A DNA stretch of 64,000 bases from JAJNBD01 sp964471475 (GTDB lineage Bacteria; Pseudomonadota; Gammaproteobacteria; CAISUE01): the NCBI GenBank assembly GCA_964471475.1, contig CAYYFQ010000002.1, forward strand, positions 1-64,000, given 5' to 3'. A program made the position numbers and the translations under genes. The notes under the pieces are model-generated. The model saw only the letters and a list, made by a program, of their open reading frames with translations, was not told where the DNA came from and did no database searches. This document shows, piece after piece, positions 17,853 to 25,764 of the stretch; the first letter of the stretch is position 1; the number at the start of each line of letters is the position of its first letter.

Positions 17853-18479
17853 ATGCCACACCCCATCATTGTCGGTATTTCAGGCGCTTCTGGTTCAGGC
17901 AAAACGACGCTTGCCCAAGGATTGAAAGAACATTATAAAAAAAAGCTTTTATTGCTCTCTGCTGATCGTTACTATAAACATCCAACTGAGATACCAGCCA
18001 ATATCTGTCTTGATGATCCTATTATGTGGGACTCTGAGCAATTCATTCATGATCTGAAACTATTAAAACAAAATATAACAACAGATGTCCCCGTACTTGA
18101 TTTTCACACACCACTTGCTACAAGAGAAAAACAACCATTTACCCCCAAACCCATTATAGTAGTGGATGGTGTTTTGGTGCTTCTTAATCCAAGATTACGT
18201 GACTTATTTGATATTAAAGTTTATGTGAAAACACCCAGTGGTTTTTGTCTATTGAGACGCATTGAACGTGATGAACAAACGCGCGGCATCGATTATAAAA
18301 CCACACTTAGCCGATTTCCAGAAATCTTTGGAGCTTACAAAAAACATACTAAACCAGGTAAAGAGTTTGCTGATATCGTTATTCTTAACGACGATGAGTT
18401 TAAGTTAGAATCTATCATTACAGCAATTGATCAACAGTTGACGCAACAAGGCTCTTCTACTTTGCAAGCCAAACTTTAA
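17853..18479 (+). CDS. udk: Uridine kinase-like P-loop kinase
   Basis: Uridine kinase family: ATP- or GTP-dependent phosphorylation of uridine and cytidine in pyrimidine salvage. The P-loop GASGSGKTT is at about residues 11-19. LLSADRYYK and the DGVLVLLNPRLRDLFD segment match the family, as does the lid RRIERDEQTRG. Length is 208. The usual PHxDH-type substrate loop reads DFHTPLATREKQ, which is somewhat divergent, so the true substrate may differ. Its stop overlaps the start of the radical SAM gene (TAATG), a tight two-gene unit. Confidence 0.78.
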   Translation: MPHPIIVGISGASGSGKTTLAQGLKEHYKKKLLLLSADRYYKHPTEIPANICLDDPIMWDSEQFIHDLKLLKQNITTDVPVLDFHTPLATREKQPFTPKPIIVVDGVLVLLNPRLRDLFDIKVYVKTPSGFCLLRRIERDEQTRGIDYKTTLSRFPEIFGAYKKHTKPGKEFADIVILNDDEFKLESIITAIDQQLTQQGSSTLQAKL

Positions 18480-19765
18480 TGAAAAAATTGCTGATTATTT
18501 CTTTTGATTTAATTCGACTTGGCGATTTGCCAACATCGCTTTCAATTGCCTCACTCATGAGTTACTTAAAAAATCAGCCAGAGTACCTGAAAGAATTCAC
18601 AGTAGCACACCATTCTTTTAATTTATTAACGATGTCTGATTACAAAAATACTGACTATTACAGCGAGACCTTGTTAGCGCAGTATGATATAGAACATTAT
18701 CAATTTATTGCGATCGCTTGCTATGTATGGTCAGAGTTTGCTGTTCATCCGCTGATGAAAAACTTAAGACAAAAAGGATTTAGAGGCGGATTTATTTTAG
18801 GAGGATACCAGATTTCTTATGCAGAAAATCAGTCTTTATTAGTAGAACAATATCCTGATTGCCAATATTTTATTAGTGGTTACGCAGAGGCGGCACTTTA
18901 TAGTATTTTGACAAATACTGAATTGCAAATCAAGGCACAACAGACACCCCAACACCTCATGGAAAATGTGGCTTTTGAGCACATCCCTTCTCCATATTTG
19001 ACGAAAGAATTAAGGATTTTGCAATGCCAACCCATGGTTCGTATGGAGACCAAACGGGGATGCCCATTTCGCTGTAGTTTCTGTGCGCATCGCGATTTGT
19101 TACATAACAAAGTCTATCATCATTCACTTGATAAAGTATTTGCTGAGCTCTCTTTATTTAAAGAGCGACAAGTGCAAAAAATCAACGTGCTTGACCCTAT
19201 TTTTAATATGGGCACATCTTACATTAAAGTTTTACAAGAAGCGGTACGTATTAACTTAAAAGCTATGCTTTCATTACAAACACGTTTTGAATTAATTAAA
19301 GGCGAGTTAGGAAATACATTTATTACTTTATGTCAGCAGCTCAATATCTTTTTAGAGTTTGGTTTACAAACAGCGATTGAGCAAGAGTCAATCGTGATCA
19401 ATCGTAAAAATAACATGGAACAAGTAAGAGAAAAAATGCTTTTATTAAAGCAACGGCACATACCTTATGAGGTTAGCCTTATCTATGGGTTACCAACACA
19501 AACCTTGCATTCTTTCCAACAAAGTCTGGATTTTGTTTATCAGCATGGTGCTACCTCCGTAAAAGCTTACCCACTTATGCTATTGCGTGGCACAGAGCTT
19601 TTTACAGAAAAAACTCAATGGGGATTCAAAGAAGAAATCATTCAAGATTATGATATCCCCGTTGTTACAAGTAGCCATAGCTTCACTAAGCAAGAGTGGT
19701 TAAAAATGCACGCACTCGCCGAACATATTAATCAATTAGACGGTAATAACTATAAACGTGTTTAG
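18479..19765 (+). CDS. B12-binding-type radical SAM protein
   Basis: A radical SAM enzyme with the [4Fe-4S]-binding motif CPFRCSFC (Cys195, Cys199, Cys202). The N-terminal domain (about 1-150), with FILGGYQIS, looks like the Rossmann fold of cobalamin-binding radical SAM proteins, but the DxHxxG cobalamin ligand motif is not visible. The C-terminal part (about 190-400) looks like the rest of the SAM barrel, including a conserved LIYGLPTQT. Such proteins methylate or rearrange varied substrates, and nothing here fixes which. It overlaps the kinase gene by one base. Specific function unknown. Confidence 0.85.
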   Translation: MKKLLIISFDLIRLGDLPTSLSIASLMSYLKNQPEYLKEFTVAHHSFNLLTMSDYKNTDYYSETLLAQYDIEHYQFIAIACYVWSEFAVHPLMKNLRQKGFRGGFILGGYQISYAENQSLLVEQYPDCQYFISGYAEAALYSILTNTELQIKAQQTPQHLMENVAFEHIPSPYLTKELRILQCQPMVRMETKRGCPFRCSFCAHRDLLHNKVYHHSLDKVFAELSLFKERQVQKINVLDPIFNMGTSYIKVLQEAVRINLKAMLSLQTRFELIKGELGNTFITLCQQLNIFLEFGLQTAIEQESIVINRKNNMEQVREKMLLLKQRHIPYEVSLIYGLPTQTLHSFQQSLDFVYQHGATSVKAYPLMLLRGTELFTEKTQWGFKEEIIQDYDIPVVTSSHSFTKQEWLKMHALAEHINQLDGNNYKRV

Positions 19766-19852
19766 TCTTGCCTTAATGAAATGACATTTTTTAGTCATCG
19801 CTTCAAGGAATAAATATGTTATGATGCCCTTTATTTATTTAATGGCTTAATC

Positions 19853-20290
19853 ATGAGCAACTCTTTAGTGCCAAAACGTAAGCAAGCACGGTTTTTACTG
19901 ACGCAGGCTTTATATCAATGGGAAATTTCAGGAATGCCCACTGCCGATATCCTATTGGCTTTTCAATTAAAACCTAATTTTCAAAAAGCAGATCAGGCTT
20001 ATTTTATTGAGGCTTTTGAACATGTGACTAAGCAAGCTTCTGTATTGGATGAAGTGTATAAAGATCATTTAGATCGGCCATTGGCGGATTTAGATCCTGT
20101 GGAAAAAAGTATTTTGCGTTTGGCTGTGTTTGAATTTATGGAGCGCATGGATATTCCGTATCGTGTGATCATCAATGAAGCCTTAGAATTGGCCAAAACT
20201 TTTGGGGCCACCGGAAGCCATAAATATATTAATGGGGTTTTGGATAAAGTGGCAAAAACAGTACGGCATGTTGAAATGCCGTCCTCTTAA
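19853..20290 (+). CDS. nusB: Transcription antitermination protein NusB
   Basis: NusB pairs with NusE (S10) on boxA RNA to prevent early termination of rRNA transcripts. The all-helical sequence has the family marks ARFLLTQALYQWE near the N-terminus, LDPVEKSILRLAVFE in the centre and VIINEALELAKTFG followed by the INGVLDKVAK end. Length is 145. TATGATG about 30 bases upstream may be a -10 box. ribH, its usual neighbour, is elsewhere in the window. psd follows after 23 bp. Confidence 0.96.
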   Translation: MSNSLVPKRKQARFLLTQALYQWEISGMPTADILLAFQLKPNFQKADQAYFIEAFEHVTKQASVLDEVYKDHLDRPLADLDPVEKSILRLAVFEFMERMDIPYRVIINEALELAKTFGATGSHKYINGVLDKVAKTVRHVEMPSS

Positions 20291-20313
20291 TTCATCATTT
20301 TATAAAATACGTT

Positions 20314-21156
20314 ATGTTTACGAAAAGTACTTGGCAATATGTTTTTCCACAAAAATTTTTATCACGTTTAGTTGGTGGGTTGGCTAACTGCGAGTTGGAG
20401 CCAATTAAAAATCTCTTTATCAAACAATTCATCCGGCATTATGAGGTGAATCTTGATGAGGCCCTTATTCAAAATCCTTTCGAATTTGATAACTTTAATG
20501 ATTTTTTTACGCGAGAATTAAAAGCAGGTGCTCGCCCTATTGACGCCGATCCTCGTATTTTGGTTTCTCCAGCTGATGGTACATTGAGCGAATTTGGTAC
20601 AATAAACGATGGGCAATTGTTGCAAGCTAAAGGGCAGTTTTACGCATTAAAAGATCTGTTGGGAGAAGTACATCCGTGGGTAGAGACATTTTCACAAGGA
20701 GCTTTTGCGACTATTTATTTAGCGCCCAAGGATTATCATCGAGTACATATGCCTTTTGGAGGAGAGCTCGTTGAGATGATTTATGTTCCTGGACGATTAT
20801 TTTCAGTGAATCAACAAACCGCTCAAGATATCCCAGGTATTTTTGCACGCAATGAGCGTGTTATTTGTATTTTTCAAACGATTCATGGGCCCATGGCGGT
20901 TATTTTAGTAGGCGCTATGATTGTTGCTAGTATTTCCGTCACATGGCATGGGCAAGTGACGCCACCTACTAATGAAGTTCAAACGTGGCAGTATCACACT
21001 CAAAAAATTTATTTGGAAAAAGGGGCGGAATTAGGACGATTTTATTTGGGTTCCACGGCGATTGTTTTATTGCCTAAAGAGCTTATGCATTGGCAAAATG
21101 ATAAAGTGGTGGGGCAACGTATCAAAGTAGGTCAAGCATTGGGTGAATTTACGTGA
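20314..21156 (+). CDS. psd: Phosphatidylserine decarboxylase
   Basis: Psd converts phosphatidylserine to phosphatidylethanolamine at the inner membrane. It is made as a proenzyme that cleaves itself at the LGST motif; here Leu245-Gly246-Ser247-Thr248, with Ser247 becoming the pyruvoyl group. The FNDFFTREL segment and the catalytic region YHRVHMPF are intact. Length (280) is typical. The partner enzyme PssA is encoded at 23447, so both steps of PE synthesis are in this window. The stop overlaps the next gene by 4 bp. Confidence 0.97.
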   Translation: MFTKSTWQYVFPQKFLSRLVGGLANCELEPIKNLFIKQFIRHYEVNLDEALIQNPFEFDNFNDFFTRELKAGARPIDADPRILVSPADGTLSEFGTINDGQLLQAKGQFYALKDLLGEVHPWVETFSQGAFATIYLAPKDYHRVHMPFGGELVEMIYVPGRLFSVNQQTAQDIPGIFARNERVICIFQTIHGPMAVILVGAMIVASISVTWHGQVTPPTNEVQTWQYHTQKIYLEKGAELGRFYLGSTAIVLLPKELMHWQNDKVVGQRIKVGQALGEFT

Positions 21157-22466
21157 AAAAAATAGTTTTTTTACTATTAAGTTTTCTTTTTTGTTACTAT
21201 GCTTTTGCCGAAGAAGCATCGGTACCGCACTTAGTTGCAAGCTATCAAGGCGCTACACTTGCCAAACAAAATGGCATTTATATTATTGATATGCATGGCA
21301 CGTATACGCAAATGGGTGAGCAATATGGCGCTTTATTAAAACAACCTTTGTATGATTTTTATAAACAATATAAGCATTCGCTTAAATTGAATGCTTTCAT
21401 CCGCAATGTGGTGTTGTGGATTCGAAAAACTACGTTGCCTAAAGCAGAAAAAGATTTTTTAGCGGGCGTTGCAAAAACATCGGGTTTAAGTCCTTCACGG
21501 TTAATGTTGCTTGATCAATCAGTTCAGATGATCTATGTGGCGGAAGAAGCACAAAAAATTGGTTTAGGGTGTTCCGTCATCTGTGTGACGGGAGCAGAGA
21601 CGACGAGCGGGCAAATGATCATCGCTCGTAATTTTGATTGGGCACAAGAGTACCGCACTTTAATGACGCCTTACCTCACAGTGGCGATTTTTCATCCTAA
21701 TTTAGGGAATGCTTTTGCCACCGTAAGTTATGTGGGGTCAAGCTTGGGGGCAGTCACTGCTATGAATGAAAAAGGACTTTATATTGAATTAAATAGCGCC
21801 ATTAATTCAGTAGGCCCCTATATTCGTGTGGAGCGACCTTCTTATTTTGCGCAAATGATGAATATGATGCAAAATAGCAACAATTTTGCTCAGTTGCGTG
21901 AAGCGGTAATGACAACGCCTCCTGATGAATCTTATACGCTTACTATTGCAGATGCAAAACAAAGCGCAAGTATTGAAGTAAGTTCTGCACCTTTTGTACG
22001 CGATTTTGCTAAAGAAAGAACGTCAACAAATCGTAATTCAATTTATAAAAATGATCACAGCGCGGATGATTTTTTAATTGCAACGAATTCTTATCGAGCT
22101 AAAGGATGGGCGGATACTTTATTTGCCAAAGCTTATCCTACCTTTACCACGACACAATCTTTTGAGCGGTATGATAACTTGTATCACTGGGCGAAGAAGC
22201 ATCAACGAGAAATCACACCAATATTAGCACAAAAAATTTTACTGACGCCAATCAACGAGGGCGGTGTAAATCAAGATCCCGTTGCTACACTGACCACCAA
22301 TCACGTTTCCACTTATTATTCGCTTATTGCGATTCCGGCACGCCTAGAGTGGCAACTCAAAGTACCCAGTACTCCTTACCCTTGGACAGTTATCGATTTG
22401 GGCAATTATTTTTTTAAAGCACCTAGCGAATTGTCAACATTTCCCCCTGCTATTAAACGGCTATAA
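21153..22466 (+). CDS. Exported C45-family (acyl-transferase/linear amide hydrolase) protein
   Basis: The protein begins with a signal peptide (about 1-19, MKKIVFLLLSFLFCYYAFA). It belongs to the Ntn-hydrolase clan with C45 acyltransferases and choloylglycine-type amidases. HGTYTQMGEQYG (48-59) and the predicted autocatalytic nucleophile Cys140 in GLGCS, followed by ARNFDW and GAVTAMNEKGL, support this. A periplasmic or secreted hydrolase of N-acyl amides is likely; the substrate is unknown. The size (437) is usual for the family. It overlaps psd by 4 bp and its 3' end overlaps the convergent sco gene by 61 bp. Confidence 0.82.
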   Translation: MKKIVFLLLSFLFCYYAFAEEASVPHLVASYQGATLAKQNGIYIIDMHGTYTQMGEQYGALLKQPLYDFYKQYKHSLKLNAFIRNVVLWIRKTTLPKAEKDFLAGVAKTSGLSPSRLMLLDQSVQMIYVAEEAQKIGLGCSVICVTGAETTSGQMIIARNFDWAQEYRTLMTPYLTVAIFHPNLGNAFATVSYVGSSLGAVTAMNEKGLYIELNSAINSVGPYIRVERPSYFAQMMNMMQNSNNFAQLREAVMTTPPDESYTLTIADAKQSASIEVSSAPFVRDFAKERTSTNRNSIYKNDHSADDFLIATNSYRAKGWADTLFAKAYPTFTTTQSFERYDNLYHWAKKHQREITPILAQKILLTPINEGGVNQDPVATLTTNHVSTYYSLIAIPARLEWQLKVPSTPYPWTVIDLGNYFFKAPSELSTFPPAIKRL

Positions 22467-23074
22467 TCCGCCATAATTGAGTGGGCAGTGTGGGGCATCG
22501 TCAGTAAAGCTATCAATTGACCTTGCGGGTTGAGGACAATAATTTCTCCCGAATGATCGATAGTGTAAGTGGCGTTGGCATCGCGGTCGCGATTGCTTGG
22601 GTTGCTTGGAATTTTCGTAAACATCACGCTCATATCTTTTGTTATTTGATTGAGCGTCTTTAAATCATCTGTGCGTAACCCAATAAAATTTTTGTTGAAT
22701 GTCGTGGCAAAAAGATGTACTTTTTGAGCCGTGTCTCGTTGTGGGTCAACAGAAACAAAAACGACTTGCGGAAGAGGGCTAATGTGATTTTTAGTCAGTT
22801 GGTTATAAGCATTTCCTAATTCAGCCATGGTCGTAGGGCAGAGCGCGGGGCAGTTGGTAAATCCAAAAAACATCAAAGTCCATTTGCCTTGTAGATTGGC
22901 ATTCGTAAATTTTTGACCTTGAAAGTCATACAAAGTGAAGAATTGTATGTCTCGTGGTTGAGAAAGCATCACGCCATTTTGTAGATCAATTAAAGCGCCC
23001 TCTGCATAGAGCAATGGGGCAAAAAGAAAACTACAGAAGATTAAGAGCAAACGAAATGAATTGTATTTAAACAT
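22406..23074 (-). CDS. SCO1/SenC family copper chaperone
   Basis: Sco proteins deliver copper to the CuA site of cytochrome c oxidase. The N-terminal hydrophobic stretch (about 8-23) anchors or exports the protein. The copper ligands are Cys75 and Cys79 in NCPALCP and His174 in TIDHSG. The ATG at 23074 follows AGGA by eight bases; longer in-frame starts run through the upstream DUF3579 gene and are rejected. The product is 222 residues. The last 61 bases are shared, antisense, with the C45 gene. Confidence 0.93.
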   Translation of the reverse strand: MFKYNSFRLLLIFCSFLFAPLLYAEGALIDLQNGVMLSQPRDIQFFTLYDFQGQKFTNANLQGKWTLMFFGFTNCPALCPTTMAELGNAYNQLTKNHISPLPQVVFVSVDPQRDTAQKVHLFATTFNKNFIGLRTDDLKTLNQITKDMSVMFTKIPSNPSNRDRDANATYTIDHSGEIIVLNPQGQLIALLTMPHTAHSIMADYSRLIAGGNVDNSLGALKK

Positions 23075-23084
23075 AGTAAAATTC

Positions 23085-23390
23085 CTATTTTTCATCACAA
23101 ATATGCAGGTGGTTTTGTTCTGCAAATTCCATGATAGATTCATATAAACTGGGGTGTGTGTCTTGCAAATCAGGGTCGAGCAATAAACATTTATTACCAT
23201 CTTTGACAATGGGTTGAAGAAGAGGGGAGTAAGTAATGCGTCGGTTTTGAAAGGTGCATAAACTGCCGCTCATGCGCTCCGCCCAATCACTCGGCCGAAA
23301 AGTTTCGCCCGCCTCGGTTATACCTTCTATGATTATTTTTTTTTCGCTCACGCTAAACCTCGTAGGACTTTGCAAAAAAACCATTCGCAT
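23085..23390 (-). CDS. DUF3579 family protein
   Basis: A 101-residue soluble protein with the DUF3579 pattern: KKIIIEGITEAGETFRPSDWAERM, then RITYSPLLQPI, then GNKCLLLDPDL and a terminal helix FAEQNHL. The family occurs in beta- and gammaproteobacteria and has no established function. It lies 10 bp upstream of sco on the same strand, so the two are likely co-transcribed. It is divergent from pssA. Confidence 0.88.
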   Translation of the reverse strand: MRMVFLQSPTRFSVSEKKIIIEGITEAGETFRPSDWAERMSGSLCTFQNRRITYSPLLQPIVKDGNKCLLLDPDLQDTHPSLYESIMEFAEQNHLHICDEK

Positions 23391-23446
23391 CGTGCAGTGT
23401 AATGGGTATATAATACAATCTTTTCATTATAACACCTAAATCCTTT

Positions 23447-24232
23447 ATGAACGTTGAGAATCATCAAAAATCTAGTAAAGCAGCCCCCTTTGTAGAGGAC
23501 ATTACCGATCAAGAAGATCAAAAACCTGCCATTGGGATTTATATTTTACCCAATCTATTTACTACCGCGAGTTTATTTGCAGGTTTTTATGCCATTGTGG
23601 CAGCGATGAGTGGTTTATTTGAATTAGCAGCGATTGCAATTTTTATTGCAATGATTACCGATAGTTTAGATGGACGCATTGCAAGGCTTACTCAAACGCA
23701 AAGCGCTTTTGGTGCAGAATACGATAGTTTGTCAGATATGGTAGCTTTTGGCGTGGGACCTGCGTTAATTACCTTTGAGTGGTCACTGCAATATCTTGGC
23801 AAGATTGGTTGGCTTGCGGCATTTGTTTATGTAGCTGCCGTGGCGTTAAGACTGGCACGCTTTAATACGCAGCACGGGAATTTAGATAAACGTTATTTTA
23901 AAGGCTTGCCATGTCCTGCTGCTGCAGGCGCATTAGCTGGCTTAGTGTGGCTGGGGAGTGCTACCCGTGCAGGGGATTTTATGCCAAGCTTGTTTGTGAC
24001 TTTATTTACCTTGGCGTTGGCGATTGCGATGATTAGCAATATGCGATACCGTAGTTTCAAGGATTTAGATATCCGAAATCGTGTGCCATTTGTTGCTATT
24101 TTGGTGATTATTTTAATTTTTGTTGGGATTGCTTTAAAACCGGATTTGATTTTATTTTTAGTCTTTTTTACTTATGCGCTTAGTGGGTTTTGGGGGTGGG
24201 TAAGAGAGTATCTGAACGCTAGGACGTGTTGA
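23447..24232 (+). CDS. pssA: CDP-diacylglycerol-serine O-phosphatidyltransferase
   Basis: This integral membrane enzyme makes phosphatidylserine from CDP-diacylglycerol and serine. The CDP-alcohol phosphatidyltransferase signature is complete: DSLDGRIARL, then FGAEYDSLSD, with the metal-binding aspartates. About seven membrane helices are visible in 261 residues. It is the membrane type found in many Gram-negatives, not the E. coli soluble PLD-like enzyme. Psd, the next step, is 2.3 kb upstream. Confidence 0.94.
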   Translation: MNVENHQKSSKAAPFVEDITDQEDQKPAIGIYILPNLFTTASLFAGFYAIVAAMSGLFELAAIAIFIAMITDSLDGRIARLTQTQSAFGAEYDSLSDMVAFGVGPALITFEWSLQYLGKIGWLAAFVYVAAVALRLARFNTQHGNLDKRYFKGLPCPAAAGALAGLVWLGSATRAGDFMPSLFVTLFTLALAIAMISNMRYRSFKDLDIRNRVPFVAILVIILIFVGIALKPDLILFLVFFTYALSGFWGWVREYLNARTC

Positions 24233-24367
24233 CAATTCTAACTATCCGGGCCATAAAACGTCGATTTTTTGTGCTTCGTTGCTCACATACCAACCCACGT
24301 ATGCTTCGCCACGCTGGTCTACAATTAACATTTTCTGTTTCGACATAAGGCATTGTCAAGATGCCCT
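24229..24367. repeat. Possible fourth inverted-repeat element, single copy
   Basis: About 139 bp between pssA and the esterase. The ends AGGACGTGTTGACAAT and ATTGTCAAGATGCCCT are inverted repeats (12 of 16 matching). The same end motif, TTGTCAACACGCCCT, occurs inside the family 2 cluster near 11751-11765. No second full copy is in this window, so mobility is a guess. Confidence 0.4.
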
Positions 24368-25040
24368 ACGCTAGGGCCATCAAACGTTGATGAATAAAAT
24401 GACTCACGGCATGAAGCTCAACCGCAGAGACTTCGTGCCCAATAGGGTAGTGGTGCCAAGTAAGAGGATAATGTAAATTTGTTAACAGATCTCGGGTTAT
24501 TTCACCCCATCTAAATGGTACCACCAAATCTTGATTTCCATGCGCTAAAAAAATAGGAGTATGGCGCATGGTGGCTGACAGATGGTTTTCTAAATAGTTT
24601 GCGGTAGGAAAATAAGCGGAGAGTACGATTAGCCCTCCTAACTTAAATGTAGATTGTAAACCCGTAAATAAGGTTAAAGCGCCTCCTTGAGAAAAGCCCC
24701 CTAAAATAATCCGTTCGGGTAAAATACCGCTATTGATTTGATCAACAATAAGCTGATCAATTTTTGCTTGCGAGGTTTGTAAGCCTAATAAATCTTCACT
24801 ACTGGTTTCACTGAAGCCATAAATATCGTACCAGGCAGGCATTACCATCCCCATATTGACGGTGACTGAGCGACTGGGGGCATGCGGCAAAATGAATCGA
24901 ATGCTGTGATTGCCGGGCGCTAAGAAATGGGGAATGTCTATTAAATCATGCCCGCTTGCCCCTAAGCCGTGTAATAAAATCACAGTGGCTGTGGCGGGGT
25001 TTTTCGGTTCAATAGTTTCAAATTTAAGCATGGTTAACAT
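24366..25040 (-). CDS. Alpha/beta-hydrolase carboxylesterase
   Basis: A member of the carboxylesterase/phospholipase family (YpfH/acyl-protein thioesterase-like). The oxyanion region HGLGASGHDL (about 23-32), nucleophile elbow GFSQGG, and later AHGNQDLVVPF (Asp) and GHEV (His) complete the catalytic triad. The length (224) is typical for this family of cytoplasmic esterases. The ATG at 25031 (four codons in) is an equally good start. The substrate is unknown. Confidence 0.9.
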   Translation of the reverse strand: MLTMLKFETIEPKNPATATVILLHGLGASGHDLIDIPHFLAPGNHSIRFILPHAPSRSVTVNMGMVMPAWYDIYGFSETSSEDLLGLQTSQAKIDQLIVDQINSGILPERIILGGFSQGGALTLFTGLQSTFKLGGLIVLSAYFPTANYLENHLSATMRHTPIFLAHGNQDLVVPFRWGEITRDLLTNLHYPLTWHHYPIGHEVSAVELHAVSHFIHQRLMALA

Positions 25041-25140
25041 GTAATAAGTGATATATTTTTTCCTCTGTGAGGTAGGAAAATTTTCTCAAAATCGCCTCTC
25101 CCGCACAAGGTGACACAAATTCAAAAATCGACCCTCAGAG

Positions 25141-25297
25141 TACTTTTTCAGATATAGCCTTTAACATTTAGCTTCATACGGTGTTGCAAGTTCATTCGCC
25201 TTCGGTCATGTACGTCTATGTACACTCCCTCGACTCATTCACTTGCGCCTTGTCTGAAACTAAATCTTAAAGGCTATAATTATCTGAAAAACTGTAG
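25141..25297. repeat. Family 2 terminal palindrome interrupted by a MITE
   Basis: TACTTTTTCAGATA, then the MITE, then TAATTATCTGAAAAACTGTAG. With the MITE removed the two parts join into a palindrome centred on GATAATTATC. The right part ends within two bases of the 3' end of the RNase P RNA. Confidence 0.75.
25153..25278. mobile_element. MITE copy 2 (family 1, 126 bp, TA-flanked)
   Basis: The sequence appears identical to copy 1 and has the same TATAGCC and GGCTATA ends. It is inserted at the TA of CAGATA in a family 2 palindrome, the very position used by copy 1. Confidence 0.88.
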
Positions 25298-25298
25298 T

Positions 25299-25677
25299 TA
25301 AGTCAGCCGATAAGCCGGGTTCTGTTAGTATTTTGCATGCGCGAAATACTATGGCTATCATTCCTCTGCGATATTGATCACTCAATACCTCTAGCAACCT
25401 ACCCGAACTTTGCGTGGGCGCGCATGGCACTTTAGATGCCTAAGTTCCTATTTGGTCTTGCTCCAAGTGGGGTTTGCCGTGCCGTTTTTGTTACCAAAAA
25501 CGCGGTGCGCTCTTACCGCACCATTTCACCCTTACTTAAATGGTAAACCATTTAAGCGGTATCTTTCTGTTGCACTTTCCGTCAGTTCACACTGCCCAGG
25601 CGTTACCTGGCACTTTGCCCGTGGAGCCCGGACTTTCCTCAATCCTTATTAAGGGTTGCGATAGCCTGGCTGACTTA
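25299..25677 (-). ncRNA. rnpB: RNase P RNA
   Basis: The catalytic RNA that trims tRNA 5' leaders. On the minus strand the conserved GAGGAAAGTCCGGGCTCC lies near the 5' end (complement of 25623-25640) and ACAGAACCCGGCTTA near the 3' end (complement of 25311-25325). The terminal helix P1 pairs AAGTCAGCC with GGCTGACTT. The size, about 379 nt, fits a bacterial type A molecule. The ends are estimated from P1. Confidence 0.95.
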
Positions 25678-25764
25678 GATGGGCATTGTAGCATGAAAAT
25701 TCAGGTAAACTTAAGAATTTTTTTGTTATGATTAAAAAATATTTGCACTGAGGAGAATTTATTT

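Noticed and set aside
22406..23209. 267-residue version of the Sco protein
   Set aside because: The extra N-terminal residues overlap the DUF3579 gene, and a good ribosome site precedes 23074.
25410..25731. Open frames within the 25.4-25.7 kb region
   Set aside because: They lie in the RNase P RNA gene, whose conserved core is clear.
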